From positions 1,323,162 through 1,387,161 of the forward strand of contig NZ_QYAB01000001.1 in assembly GCF_016758175.1 (NCBI RefSeq): a stretch of 64,000 nucleotides of DNA, in the 5' to 3' direction. Made by a program: the position numbers and the translations under genes. Every line of letters starts with the position of its first letter. Position 1 is the first letter of the stretch. This DNA comes from Leucobacter zeae (GTDB lineage: Bacteria; Actinomycetota; Actinomycetes; Actinomycetales; Microbacteriaceae). The notes beneath the pieces were generated by a model. That model was given only the letters and a program-made list of their open reading frames with translations. It made no database searches and was not told where the DNA came from. Shown one piece after another: positions 17,200 to 25,520 of this stretch.

Positions 17200-17231
17200 A
17201 AAAAGTAAATGCGCCTGACAGGGGCGTTTAC
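17200..17231 (-). terminator. Rho-independent terminator of the IMPase-family gene
   Basis: Read on the minus strand, GTAAACGCCCC (17231-17221) pairs over 9 of 11 bases with GGCGCATTTAC around TGTCA, followed by TTTTT. The left arm includes the TAA stop codon of the upstream gene. Confidence 0.75.
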
Positions 17232-18076
17232 GCGGGCGTCGATGCCCCGTCCGCGCCGAGCACGACGTCCCGCAGTTCGCGGACGAGCGCCGGATCCGCG
17301 GCGCAGAGCAGCGGTTCCCCCGGCGGCGTCGACGCGTCGCGACCGAGCAGCTCGGCGCCGGCCTCGAGCGCGATGAGCGCCCCTCCGGCGTAGTCCCAGG
17401 GCTGGAGCCCGCGCTCGAAGTACGCGTCGAGCCGACCCGCGGCCAGCAGGCACAGGTCGTATGCCGCCGAGCCGAACCGCCGGATGTCGCGGATGCGGGG
17501 GAGCACGCGCGTCACCATCTCGATCTGCTCGAGCTTGCGCTCAACGGTGTAGCCGAAGCCCGTGCCGACGAGCGACGCCGCGAGCTCGGCCTGGCCCGAG
17601 ATCCGGATCGTCCGGCCGTTGAGGCGCGCCCCGCCGCCTTCCCACGCGTCGAAGGTCTCGCCCGTGCGCGGGTTGTGGACCGCCGACGCCACGGCGCGCC
17701 TGCCGTCCGCGAACGCGGCATCGTCGGCGACCGTCGCGGCGATGCTCACGGCGTACGCCGGGAGATCGTAGAGGTAGTTGGCCGTGCCGTCGATGGGATC
17801 GATGACCCAGGTGATCCCGCTCGTGCCCGCGATGCCGGCGCCCTCCTCCCCGAAGACGCCGTCGTCGGGGCGCTCGGCGCGCAGCGCCTCGACGATCATG
17901 CGCTCCGACTCCCGGTCGGCTGCCGTGACGATGTCGATCGCGCTCGACTTGCTGGCCTGCACCTCGACGCCCCGCCTGCGCAGGTCGAGGACCCGGCTGC
18001 CCGCCCGTTCGGCGAGCCGGATCGCGATCCCGGCGAGGGCTTCGGGCGAGTGCGCTGCTGCGGTCGAGGTCGTCAT
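17228..18076 (-). CDS. Inositol monophosphatase family protein
   Basis: A 282-residue Mg-dependent phosphatase of the SuhB/IMPase fold. The three metal/phosphate motifs are present: GEEGAG near residue 76, WVIDPIDGTANYLYDLP near 91-107, and QPWDYAGGALIALEAG near 224-239. The substrate is probably inositol-1-phosphate or another sugar phosphate; sequence alone does not tell. It is transcribed toward the orphan potD gene but separated from it by a terminator. A second family member, HisN-like, lies at 51718-52506. Confidence 0.9.
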   Translation of the reverse strand: MTTSTAAAHSPEALAGIAIRLAERAGSRVLDLRRRGVEVQASKSSAIDIVTAADRESERMIVEALRAERPDDGVFGEEGAGIAGTSGITWVIDPIDGTANYLYDLPAYAVSIAATVADDAAFADGRRAVASAVHNPRTGETFDAWEGGGARLNGRTIRISGQAELAASLVGTGFGYTVERKLEQIEMVTRVLPRIRDIRRFGSAAYDLCLLAAGRLDAYFERGLQPWDYAGGALIALEAGAELLGRDASTPPGEPLLCAADPALVRELRDVVLGADGASTPA

Positions 18077-18110
18077 GCTCCGAGCCTAGCGAGCGGCGGG
18101 GCGCCCGCGC

Positions 18111-19340
18111 TCAGCGGGAGGCGCCGCCGATCTCCGCGCGCTCCTCGTAGGCGTACGCCTCCTCGCCGTGGTGCGCCGAGTCGATCCCGGCCTCCTCGAC
18201 CTCGGGCGGGACGCGGAGCCCGGTCACGAGCTTGACGCCGATCGCGATGACCAGCGAGACCGTGAACGAGTACGCGGCGACCGCGACCACGGACACGGTC
18301 TGCACCAGCAGCAGCCCCGCGTCGCCGCCCGTGAGCAGCCCGTCGTCGAAGGCGAAGAAGCCCAGGTAGAGCGAGCCGATGACGCCTGCGACGAGGTGCA
18401 GCCCGACGACGTCGAGCGAGTCGTCGTAGCCCAGGCGGTACTTCCAGTCGATCGCGAAGGCGCACGCGATGCCGGCGATGAGTCCGAGCAGCAGCCCCCA
18501 GATCGGTGCGAGGTCGGCAGCGGACGGGGTGATCGCCACGAGCCCTGCGACGGCGCCGCTCGCCGCCCCGATGACGCCGGGCTTCTTCCCGCGCAGGACA
18601 TCGACGACGATCCAGCCCACGATGCCGGCCGCGGGAGCTCCGAGGGTGTTGACGAGGATCAGGCCGGCTTCGCCGGTCTCCGCGGCGAGGCCGGTGTTGA
18701 ACCCGATCCACCCGAACCAGAGCAGCGCAGCCCCGATCGTCACGAGCGGCACGCTGTGCGGCCGGTGCGACCCGGGCGCGAAGCCCACCCGCTTCCCAGC
18801 GACGAGCGCGAGCGCGAGCGCCGCCGCCCCTGCGTTGATGTGGATCACGGTGCCTCCGGCGAGGTCGATGACATCGGGCGTGCCCAGCACCGAGCCGAGG
18901 TTCTGGATCCAGCCGCCGCCCCAGACCCAGGCCGCGACGGGGAAGTAGACGAACGTCGACCACACCCCGGTGAACAGCACCCAGGAGCCGAGGCCGACGC
19001 GGTCCGCGATCGCCCCCGAGATGAGCGCCGCCGTGATCATCGCGAAGACCGCGCCGAACCCGACGCCGATGTAGCTCGCGGGGTCGGTGCCGATGAGCCC
19101 GAAGTCCTTCAGCGGGCTGCCGGCGAAGCCGCTCTCGCCGTCGGCGAAGTAGTTCATGCTGTAGCCGAACAGGATCCAGAGGATGCCGACGACGCCCATC
19201 GCGCTGACGCTGAAGAGCATCATGTTGACGACGGATCGCACGCGGACGAGGCCGCCGTAGAAGAGCGCGAGGCCGGGGGTCATGATGAGCACGAGCGCAG
19301 TGCTCGTGAGCATCCAGACGTCCGTCGGGGTGAGTTCCAT
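18111..19340 (-). CDS. amt: Ammonium transporter AmtB
   Basis: A trimeric ammonium channel of the inner membrane. The 409-residue product has about eleven helices and the family signatures MTPGLALFYGGLVR near the N-terminus, AGGTVIHINAGAAALALAL (with the channel His) and LDVVGLHLVAGVIGSLYLG (second channel His). The ATG at 19340 opens the protein at MELTPTDVWML. No glnK/glnB or glnD follows, although these often accompany amt in actinobacteria. The C-terminal tail is acidic and ends EIGGASR. Confidence 0.95.
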   Translation of the reverse strand: MELTPTDVWMLTSTALVLIMTPGLALFYGGLVRVRSVVNMMLFSVSAMGVVGILWILFGYSMNYFADGESGFAGSPLKDFGLIGTDPASYIGVGFGAVFAMITAALISGAIADRVGLGSWVLFTGVWSTFVYFPVAAWVWGGGWIQNLGSVLGTPDVIDLAGGTVIHINAGAAALALALVAGKRVGFAPGSHRPHSVPLVTIGAALLWFGWIGFNTGLAAETGEAGLILVNTLGAPAAGIVGWIVVDVLRGKKPGVIGAASGAVAGLVAITPSAADLAPIWGLLLGLIAGIACAFAIDWKYRLGYDDSLDVVGLHLVAGVIGSLYLGFFAFDDGLLTGGDAGLLLVQTVSVVAVAAYSFTVSLVIAIGVKLVTGLRVPPEVEEAGIDSAHHGEEAYAYEERAEIGGASR

Positions 19341-19526
19341 GTCTTGCCGCCTTTCTCCAGGCCCGGCTTCGTCGATCAGCCGGGGGCGGCGCCGCTGCGG
19401 CGCCGCCGTGCTGCCAGTGTGCGCGACCGGCGTTTCGCGACGGTCACCGTGCTGTTGCCCGTCCGTCACGATCGTGTTTCGCCCGTGTGACGGCGCATCG
19501 CGGTCGATCCCCTGCCGCGGAGGTGC

Positions 19527-19532
19527 TAATAT
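19527..19532 (+). promoter_or_regulatory. Possible -10 box of rpsO
   Basis: TAATAT stands out in GC-rich surroundings, 88 bases before the rpsO ATG, which leaves a leader of about 80 nt that could hold the S15 autoregulatory structure. No clear -35 is seen. Confidence 0.4.
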
Positions 19533-19620
19533 GGACAGGTTGCCGTTCGAACGGCCGCGGATAAAGAGAGCCCCAGCACCCCGCTGATGGCGCCGCGCAG
19601 CAAGAAGAGAGGGGATCCCT

Positions 19621-19890
19621 ATGGCACTGGAAGCAGACGTCAAGAAGGCGATCATCGAAGAGTACGCGACCAAGCCCGGCGACACCGGTTCCCCCGAGGT
19701 GCAGGTTGCCATGCTCACGCAGCGGATCAAGGATCTGACCGAGCACCTCAAGGCCCACAAGCACGATCACCACTCGCGCCGTGGCCTGCTGCTGCTCGTC
19801 GGTCAGCGCCGCCGCCTGCTGGGCTACCTCCAGCAGGTCGACATCGCCCGCTACCGCTCGCTCATCGAGCGCCTCGGTCTGCGCCGCTAA
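19621..19890 (+). CDS. rpsO: 30S ribosomal protein S15
   Basis: S15 binds 16S rRNA early in assembly of the 30S subunit. The 89-residue product has the standard length and the pattern [40 protein letters not shown] and a basic C-terminus ERLGLRR. GAGGGG lies upstream of the ATG. A good terminator follows, so it is transcribed alone; pnp, often next in other bacteria, is not adjacent. Confidence 0.98.
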   Translation: MALEADVKKAIIEEYATKPGDTGSPEVQVAMLTQRIKDLTEHLKAHKHDHHSRRGLLLLVGQRRRLLGYLQQVDIARYRSLIERLGLRR

Positions 19891-19954
19891 TCCGGCGCTG
19901 CCCGCGCGGCAGTCGAATGCGGGTCCGGTGATCGCCGGACGAACGTGTGCGAAG

Positions 19955-19984
19955 CGCCCGTCACCTCTCGGTGGCGGGCGTTTC
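19955..19984 (+). terminator. rpsO terminator
   Basis: CGCCCGTCACC (19955-19965) and GGTGGCGGGCG (19970-19980) pair over 11 bases with one G-T wobble around TCTC, followed by TTTC. Confidence 0.85.
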
Positions 19985-20055
19985 TGCGTGTTCGGCCGGC
20001 TAGTGCGGTGGCGCCGTGCGGTCGGGTGTTGTCGCGTGCGGTCGGGTGCGGTGCG

Positions 20056-20131
20056 AAGCCGTATGGGATCGGCGAATCGTACGGCGGCCCGCCCCCGGAT
20101 AGCCATATGGCTTGCCGATCTCATACGGCTT
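20056..20131. repeat. Inverted repeat, family 2 (copy A)
   Basis: GCCGTATGGGATCGGC (20058-20073) and GCCGATCTCATACGGC (20114-20129) are inverted with one mismatch around a 40-base centre that holds the palindrome AGCCATATGGCT. The motif CATATG-N4-GCCGATCYCATAC (20104-20126) recurs at 39510-39532. Confidence 0.75.
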
Positions 20132-20178
20132 GCCGGCGCGGCCTGGCGACTTCGGGCGAACCTGGGCGACCAGGGGAG

Positions 20179-20730
20179 TTAGTACATGGAGGCCGAGATC
20201 CAGCCCGTGAGGAGCGAGCCGAGCGCCGAGACCACCCAGAGCGCGCACGCGACGAGCGCGCCGATCGCGGCCCAGCGCACGCGCGGCGCATTGCGCTGGA
20301 GGACGCCGGCGAGTGCGAGCCCCGCCGCGATCACGTGCAGCACGGCCTGCACCGTTCCGACCGCCGAGATCGCCGATCCGATATCCCCGGTCTCCGCCAT
20401 CGCGCGATAGATGAACGGGATGAACACGTTCAGCAGCGCGCCTGCCGCGACGAGCGCGAGTGCGACGATTCCGAGGATGTTGACCCGGTCGAGCGGCCGC
20501 GCGGCCCCGGAACCCTGCGCGAACGGCTGCTGCGGCGCTGCGTACTGCGGAGTCGTGTGCGGGGGTTCTGCATACTGCGGCGCTGCGTACTGCGGCGCCG
20601 GCTGCCGCGGCGCTGCGTACTGCGGCTGCTGCGGCGTGCCCTGCGGGATCGCACCATGAGGTGCGGCGCTCGGCGCGGGCGGCGCGCCCTGCTGCGGCTG
20701 CTGGGACGGATGCTGCGGCTCAGTGCTCAT
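20179..20730 (-). CDS. Membrane protein with Gln/Pro-rich cytoplasmic N-terminus
   Basis: A 183-residue protein of unknown function. The first 80 residues are rich in Gln, Pro, Ala and Tyr, with imperfect repeats of PQYAAP (five variants, for instance PAPQYAAPQYAEPP). Then come three or four hydrophobic helices, the first NILGIVALALVAAGALLNVF and the last VACALWVVSALGSLLTGW. Such PQ-rich N-tails followed by a short helical bundle are common in actinobacterial envelope proteins. No catalytic motif is visible. It stands alone, with hairpins on both sides. Confidence 0.8.
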   Translation of the reverse strand: MSTEPQHPSQQPQQGAPPAPSAAPHGAIPQGTPQQPQYAAPRQPAPQYAAPQYAEPPHTTPQYAAPQQPFAQGSGAARPLDRVNILGIVALALVAAGALLNVFIPFIYRAMAETGDIGSAISAVGTVQAVLHVIAAGLALAGVLQRNAPRVRWAAIGALVACALWVVSALGSLLTGWISASMY

Positions 20731-20785
20731 GCACGTAGCTTAGAGGGCGCGTGCGCGGGGGCGAGAGGTGCTCCGGGGAAACGGC

Positions 20786-20848
20786 GAAGCCCGCCCGTTC
20801 TCCGCGACGCGCTCGGATACGAGCGGTCGTGGCGAACGAGCGGGCTTC
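20786..20848. terminator. Structured element after the aminotransferase gene
   Basis: GAAGCCCGCCCGTTC (20786-20800) pairs with 20834-20848 over 15 bases with one mismatch; the 33-base loop contains a further small stem (GCTCG...CGAGC). It lies 28 bases past the aminotransferase stop on the minus strand. No strong T-run is present. Confidence 0.5.
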
Positions 20849-20876
20849 ACGGGCCGTCTGGCCCGATGCGCTGAAC

Positions 20877-22271
20877 TCAGATCTTCGAGGAAGCGTCCTT
20901 CAGCACGCTGCGGAGGATGCCGCCGATCTCCGCGAACTCGGCCGGGCCGATGGTCAGCGGGGGAGCGAGCTGGATGACGGGGTCTCCACGGTCGTCGGCG
21001 CGGCAGTAGAGGCCGGCCTCCCACAGCGCGGGGGAGAGGTAGTCGCGGAGCAGTCGATCCGACTCCTCCTCGTTGAAGGTCTCCTTGGTCGCCTTGTCCT
21101 TGACGAGCTCGATGCCGAAGAAGTAGCCCTCACCGCGCACGTCGCCGACGATGTCGATGTCGAGGAGCTTCTCGAGCTCGGCGCGGAACAGCGGGCTGTT
21201 CTCGCGCACGCGGCCGTTGAGGTCCTCCTCCTCGAAGATGTCGAGGTTCTCGAGCGCCGCGGCCGCAGCGGCCGGGTGGCCGGCGAACGTGAAGCCGTGG
21301 TAGAAGGTGTTGTCGACCGAGTTGAACGGCTCCGACACCTTGTCCGAGACGATCATCGCGCCGAGCGGGACGTAGCCCGAGGTGATGCCCTTGGCGGACG
21401 TGATGATGTCGGGCTCGTAGCCGAGGGCCTTCGACGCGAAGAAGTCGCCGACGCGGCCGTAGGCGCAGATGACCTCGTCCGAGACGAGCAGCACGTCGTA
21501 CTGGTCGCAGATCTCGCGGACGCGCTTGAAGTAGCCGGGGGGAGGCGGGAAGCAGCCGCCCGAGTTCTGCACCGGCTCGAGGAACACGGCAGCGACGGTG
21601 TCGGGGCCCTCGAAGAGGATCGCCTCCTCGATGCGGTTCGCGGCCCACTGGCCGAATGCCTCGAGGTCGTTCGACGGAGCGCCCATCTCGTCGGCGCGGT
21701 AGAAGTTCGTGTTCGGCACGCGGTGGCCGCCCGGGGTCAGCGGCTCGTAGAACTTCTTCATGTCGGGGATGCCGGTGATCGCCAGCGCGCCCTGCGGGGT
21801 GCCGTGGTAGGCGACCGAGCGCGAGATGACCTTGTGCTTCATCGGCTTGCCCTGGATCTTCCAGAAGTGCTTCGCCAGCTTGAACGCCGACTCCACGGCC
21901 TCGCCACCACCGGTGGTGAAGAAGACCTTGTTCATCTGGCCGGGCGCGTACGACGAGAGGCGCTCCGACAGCTCGATGGCGGCCGGGTGGCCGTACGACC
22001 AGATCGGCATGAAGTCGAGCTGCTGCATCTGCTTGGCCGCGGCCTGCACGATGCGCTCGCGGCCGTGGCCGGCGTTGACGACGAAGAGGCCGGCGAGGCC
22101 GTCGATGTACTGCTTGCCCGCGGCGTCGTAGATGTGGTGGCCGTCGGCCTTGGTGATGACGGGGATGCCGTCGTTGAGCACCTTGCGGTTGGTGAAGTGC
22201 GGCCACATGTGGCGCTTGGCCGAGGCCTGGAGCGCGGCAGTGTCTACCGCGGCGGTGGGATCGTAGGACAT
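20877..22271 (-). CDS. Class III aminotransferase (omega-amino acid or polyamine type)
   Basis: A PLP enzyme that moves an amino group from a terminal amine or omega-amino acid to pyruvate or another keto acid. The 464-residue product has LAGLFVVNAGHGRERIV, FTTGGGEAVESAFKLA, LVSDEVICAYGRVG and the Schiff-base lysine in SAKGITSGYVPLGA. It resembles putrescine-, beta-alanine- or taurine-pyruvate aminotransferases. It is coupled to an Lrp/AsnC gene two bases upstream and divergent from the polyamine transporter, so putrescine-related amines are the best guess. GABA is an alternative substrate. Confidence 0.88.
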   Translation of the reverse strand: MSYDPTAAVDTAALQASAKRHMWPHFTNRKVLNDGIPVITKADGHHIYDAAGKQYIDGLAGLFVVNAGHGRERIVQAAAKQMQQLDFMPIWSYGHPAAIELSERLSSYAPGQMNKVFFTTGGGEAVESAFKLAKHFWKIQGKPMKHKVISRSVAYHGTPQGALAITGIPDMKKFYEPLTPGGHRVPNTNFYRADEMGAPSNDLEAFGQWAANRIEEAILFEGPDTVAAVFLEPVQNSGGCFPPPPGYFKRVREICDQYDVLLVSDEVICAYGRVGDFFASKALGYEPDIITSAKGITSGYVPLGAMIVSDKVSEPFNSVDNTFYHGFTFAGHPAAAAAALENLDIFEEEDLNGRVRENSPLFRAELEKLLDIDIVGDVRGEGYFFGIELVKDKATKETFNEEESDRLLRDYLSPALWEAGLYCRADDRGDPVIQLAPPLTIGPAEFAEIGGILRSVLKDASSKI

Positions 22272-22273
22272 GG

Positions 22274-22741
22274 TTATCTTGTTCCCCAGTCGTATTTTTG
22301 TTTGGTGAGTTGGAGGTACACGAAGGTCTCGGTCGATGCCACGCCGTCGATCCCGCGGATCTTCTCGTTCAGCAGTTCGATGAGGCCCTCATCGTCCTCG
22401 CAGACCACCTCGACGAGGATGTCGAAGGAGCCCGCGCTGAGCACGACGTAGCTGATCTCCGGCATTTCGGCGAGGCGGTCGGCGACGACCCTGGTGTCGC
22501 CGGAAACGCGGATGCCGAGCATCGCTTGTCGGCTGAAGCCGAGTCGCATCGGGTCGGTCACGGCAACGATCTGCATGACCCCGGCATCCGTGAGCTTCTG
22601 CACGCGCTGGCGCACGGCGGCCTCGCTGAGGCCGACGACCTTCCCGATCTCCGCGTACGATCGACGGCCATCGCGCTGAAGCTGCTCGATGATCGCCTTC
22701 GACGTGGAGTCGAGAGCCAGTGAATGGAGTTTGCTGCCCAC
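22274..22741 (-). CDS. Lrp/AsnC-family transcriptional regulator
   Basis: A 155-residue regulator with an N-terminal winged HTH (SYAEIGKVVGLSEAAVRQRV) and a C-terminal RAM/Lrp effector domain (GSFDILVEVVCEDDEGLIEL). Family members sense amino acids or related amines. The GTG at 22741 is chosen because the conserved LDSTSKAIIEQL follows closely and a palindrome lies just upstream; an ATG at 22813 would place that palindrome inside the gene. It precedes the aminotransferase by two bases and is divergent from potDABC, so it probably controls both units (inference). Confidence 0.88.
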   Translation of the reverse strand: MGSKLHSLALDSTSKAIIEQLQRDGRRSYAEIGKVVGLSEAAVRQRVQKLTDAGVMQIVAVTDPMRLGFSRQAMLGIRVSGDTRVVADRLAEMPEISYVVLSAGSFDILVEVVCEDDEGLIELLNEKIRGIDGVASTETFVYLQLTKQKYDWGTR

Positions 22742-22749
22742 GCCACTGA

Positions 22750-22770
22750 TTCTCGCAGTGAAAGCGAGAA
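22750..22770. promoter_or_regulatory. Inverted repeat, probable Lrp-type operator
   Basis: TTCTCGC and GCGAGAA are exact complements seven bases apart, nine bases upstream of the lrp GTG. Position and symmetry suit autoregulation by the Lrp/AsnC protein. Confidence 0.55.
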
Positions 22771-23042
22771 AAAGCAAAGGAATCCGAAGAGAACGAGTTG
22801 GGATTCTGCCCATATCGACATTTCGGGCACGGCCGAGCCGGCTGTGCCCCGTGCTGGGCTGCCGCCCCGGAGTCGCCGTGAGCGGCCCGCGATCATTATC
22901 GCCTCAGCCGTCGGGGAAAGCATGGAAATCGCTGGAATCTGCGGGATCCGGGGAGCGAATCGACCGCGAAGCGGCCGGAATGTAACCGTTTCGTGAAGAT
23001 CTGCCGATCGCACGACGGTTCTTTTGCATTGCACTCCGCCGT

Positions 23043-23061
23043 GTGTCATTCTCGTTGACAC
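23043..23061. promoter_or_regulatory. Inverted repeat over the potD promoter region
   Basis: GTGTCA and TGACAC are exact complements separated by TTCTCGT. The right arm overlaps a TTGACA -35-like hexamer (23055-23060), 75 bases before the potD ATG. The centre shares TTCTCG with the palindrome at 22750. Confidence 0.5.
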
Positions 23062-23134
23062 GAACCCGGCGAAGGCGCCGCTCGCGTGCGCGTGCTGCCG
23101 GAGTGCTCAACCCGAGAATCAAGGGAGATCTCTC

Positions 23135-24325
23135 ATGGTCCGTCCACTGCCAGAAGACCCGATTGTCCGCAACATCGTGCAGCTGATGCGCGGGGCTCAG
23201 CTCAATCGACGACAGCTGCTCCGCGGCGCCGCGATCGGCGCGGCCGGCGTCGGCACGCTCGGTCTCGCCTCGTGCTCGGGAGGCGGAGGCGATGAGATCG
23301 TCTGGGGCAACTGGACCTACTACCTCGACTACGACGAGGACTCCGGCTCGTACCCGTCGCTCGACGCGTTCATGGAGGAGGCCGGGTTCTCCGTCGAGTA
23401 CCTCGAGGACATCGACGACAACAACACCTTCTACGGCAAGATCAAGGACCAGCTGAAGCTCGGCCAGCACACGGGCTACGACGTGATCACGCTGACCGAC
23501 TGGATGAACGAGCGCCTGGTCACGGCTGAGCAGGTCCAGGAGTTCGACTACGCCAATCTCGCGAATGTGCAGGCGAACCTGCTCGATTCGCAGTGGGACG
23601 TGCTCGCCGCCGACCCGGGGCGCAAGTTCACCATCCCGTGGCAGCTGCCGGCGTCGGGCTGGGTCTGGAACACGAAGGCGGTGCCGAAGGGGATCAAGAC
23701 GCTCGACGATTTCCTGCAGCCCGCGCTCAAGGGCAAGGTCGTCGTGCTCAGCGAGATGCGCGACACCATGGGCATGGTGCTCGCCGGCCTCGGTCACGAT
23801 CCCGCAGGCGACTGGGGCGACAAGGAGTTCGATGAGGCGCTCGCCTGGCTCGACGACGGGCTCAAGAGCGGCCAGATCGGCAACGTCAAGGGGAACAGCT
23901 ACACTCAGGACCTCATCTCGGGCGATGCGCTCGCCGCGATGGCGTGGACCGGCGACGTCGTCGCGCTCAACGCGGAGAACGACAACCAGTGGACTCTCGA
24001 GGTTCCGGAGTCGGGAGGCATGATCGCCGCCGACTCGTTCACGATCCCGAACGGCACCTCCAAGGAGGCCAAGAAGCGCGTCGAGCAGATGATCGACTAC
24101 TACTACGAGCCCGAGGTCATGGCGCAGGTCGCCGACTACGTCACCTTCGTGCCGCCGGTGAAGGGCACGCAGGAAGCGATGGAGCAGGTCAATCCCGACA
24201 ACGTCGACAACCCGCTCATCTTCCCGACGGAGGAGGACTGGACGCGCCTCCACAACTTCCGCACGCTCACGCCCGCGGAGGACAAGAAGTACTCGACCGA
24301 TTTCCAGAACGTACTGGGGCTGTAG
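23135..24325 (+). CDS. potD: Polyamine ABC transporter substrate-binding lipoprotein PotD
   Basis: The 396-residue product is the extracytoplasmic spermidine/putrescine receptor. It has a twin-arginine-like signal (LNRRQLLRGAAIG, about residues 23-35), a lipobox LASC, then EIVWGNWTYYLDYDEDSG and KIKDQLKLGQHTGYDVI. A GGGAG site stands a few bases before the ATG at 23135. It heads potD-potA-potB-potC; the gap to potA is two bases. It is paralogous to the orphan gene at 15925-17127. Confidence 0.92.
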   Translation: MVRPLPEDPIVRNIVQLMRGAQLNRRQLLRGAAIGAAGVGTLGLASCSGGGGDEIVWGNWTYYLDYDEDSGSYPSLDAFMEEAGFSVEYLEDIDDNNTFYGKIKDQLKLGQHTGYDVITLTDWMNERLVTAEQVQEFDYANLANVQANLLDSQWDVLAADPGRKFTIPWQLPASGWVWNTKAVPKGIKTLDDFLQPALKGKVVVLSEMRDTMGMVLAGLGHDPAGDWGDKEFDEALAWLDDGLKSGQIGNVKGNSYTQDLISGDALAAMAWTGDVVALNAENDNQWTLEVPESGGMIAADSFTIPNGTSKEAKKRVEQMIDYYYEPEVMAQVADYVTFVPPVKGTQEAMEQVNPDNVDNPLIFPTEEDWTRLHNFRTLTPAEDKKYSTDFQNVLGL

Positions 24326-24327
24326 AC

Positions 24328-25509
24328 ATGGCAGATCACCACTCATTCGCCGAGGCCGGCGCCGACCTCGAGCTCGTCGGGATCAAGAAGCGCTTTCCCG
24401 GGTTCACCGCGATCGAGGAGCTCGATCTCACGATCCCGGCCGGATCCTTCTTCGCGCTCCTCGGCCCGTCGGGCTGCGGCAAGACCACGACCCTGCGCCT
24501 CGTCGCGGGCCTGGAGGACCCGTCCGAGGGCAAGATCCTCATCGGCGGCCGCGACGTCAGCGCGCTCAAGCCGCACCGGCGGCCCGTGAACACGGTGTTC
24601 CAGTCCTACGCGCTGTTCCCGCACATGACCGTGCTCGAGAACGTCGCGTTCGGCCTGCGCCGCCGCAGGATCGGCGATCCGGTCGGCAAGGCCCACGAGG
24701 CGCTGCGCCTCGTGGAGCTCGACCACGTGGCCGACCGCAAGCCGGCCCAGCTCTCCGGCGGCCAGCAGCAGCGCGTCGCGCTCGCCCGCGCCGTCGTCAA
24801 CCGCCCCGCACTGCTGCTGCTCGACGAGCCGCTCGGCGCGCTCGACCTGAAGCTGCGCCGGCAGATGCAGCAGGAGCTCAAGCAGATCCAGCAGGAGGTC
24901 GGACTCACGTTCCTCCACGTCACGCACGATCAGGAGGAGGCCATGACGATGGCCGACACCGTCGCCGTGATGAACAAGGGCCGGATCGAGCAGATGGGCG
25001 CGCCCGAGGAGCTCTACGAGCTGCCGAGGACGGTCTTCGTGGCGAACTTCCTCGGCCAGTCCAATCTGTTCCAGGTACAGGTCGCCGGCGGCACCGACCG
25101 AGCGATCCACACCGACCTGGGCGGCACGCGCATCACCGTGCCGCGCAGCCGCAGCGAGCGCGACTCCGGAAGCATCACGGTCGGCGTGCGGCCCGAGAAG
25201 CTGTCGCTGTCGCAGTCCGAGCCCGCGGCCGACGCGTCGACGAACGTGGTCGGTCCCGGCCGCGTCACGGACGTCTCGTTCATCGGCGTCAGCACCCAGT
25301 ACACCGTCGACGTGCCGGGCAGCGGTCCGCTGCAGGTGTTCGCCCAGAACCTCCAGGCGGGTCCCTCGGCCGCGCTCGGAGACGAGGTCTGGCTGAGCTG
25401 GCACGTCGATCACACGTTCGGGCTCGCCGACGACCGCCTCGACACCGGGGCGCTCACGGCCGACTTCTCGACGCGGGCGATCGCGACCCGCGCCGCGCTC
25501 GCCGAGTAG
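24328..25509 (+). CDS. potA: Polyamine ABC transporter ATP-binding protein PotA
   Basis: The ATPase that drives polyamine uptake. The 393-residue product has Walker [10 protein letters not shown] near residues 49-57, signature [14 protein letters not shown], Walker [13 protein letters not shown] and the H-loop [11 protein letters not shown]-terminal TOBE domain follows ([11 protein letters not shown] onward). This length and the TOBE domain are typical of PotA/UgpC-type subunits. Two bases separate it from potD and eleven from potB. Confidence 0.95.
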   Translation: MADHHSFAEAGADLELVGIKKRFPGFTAIEELDLTIPAGSFFALLGPSGCGKTTTLRLVAGLEDPSEGKILIGGRDVSALKPHRRPVNTVFQSYALFPHMTVLENVAFGLRRRRIGDPVGKAHEALRLVELDHVADRKPAQLSGGQQQRVALARAVVNRPALLLLDEPLGALDLKLRRQMQQELKQIQQEVGLTFLHVTHDQEEAMTMADTVAVMNKGRIEQMGAPEELYELPRTVFVANFLGQSNLFQVQVAGGTDRAIHTDLGGTRITVPRSRSERDSGSITVGVRPEKLSLSQSEPAADASTNVVGPGRVTDVSFIGVSTQYTVDVPGSGPLQVFAQNLQAGPSAALGDEVWLSWHVDHTFGLADDRLDTGALTADFSTRAIATRAALAE

Positions 25510-25520
25510 GGGAGGGGACC

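Larger units (their letters stand above)
22742..23134. other. Divergent regulatory region, lrp/aminotransferase versus potDABC
   Basis: About 390 bp without a gene. It holds an inverted repeat next to the lrp start and another near the potD promoter, described separately, and has lower GC (AT-rich runs near 22765-22800 and 23010-23030) than the flanks. Confidence 0.7.
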
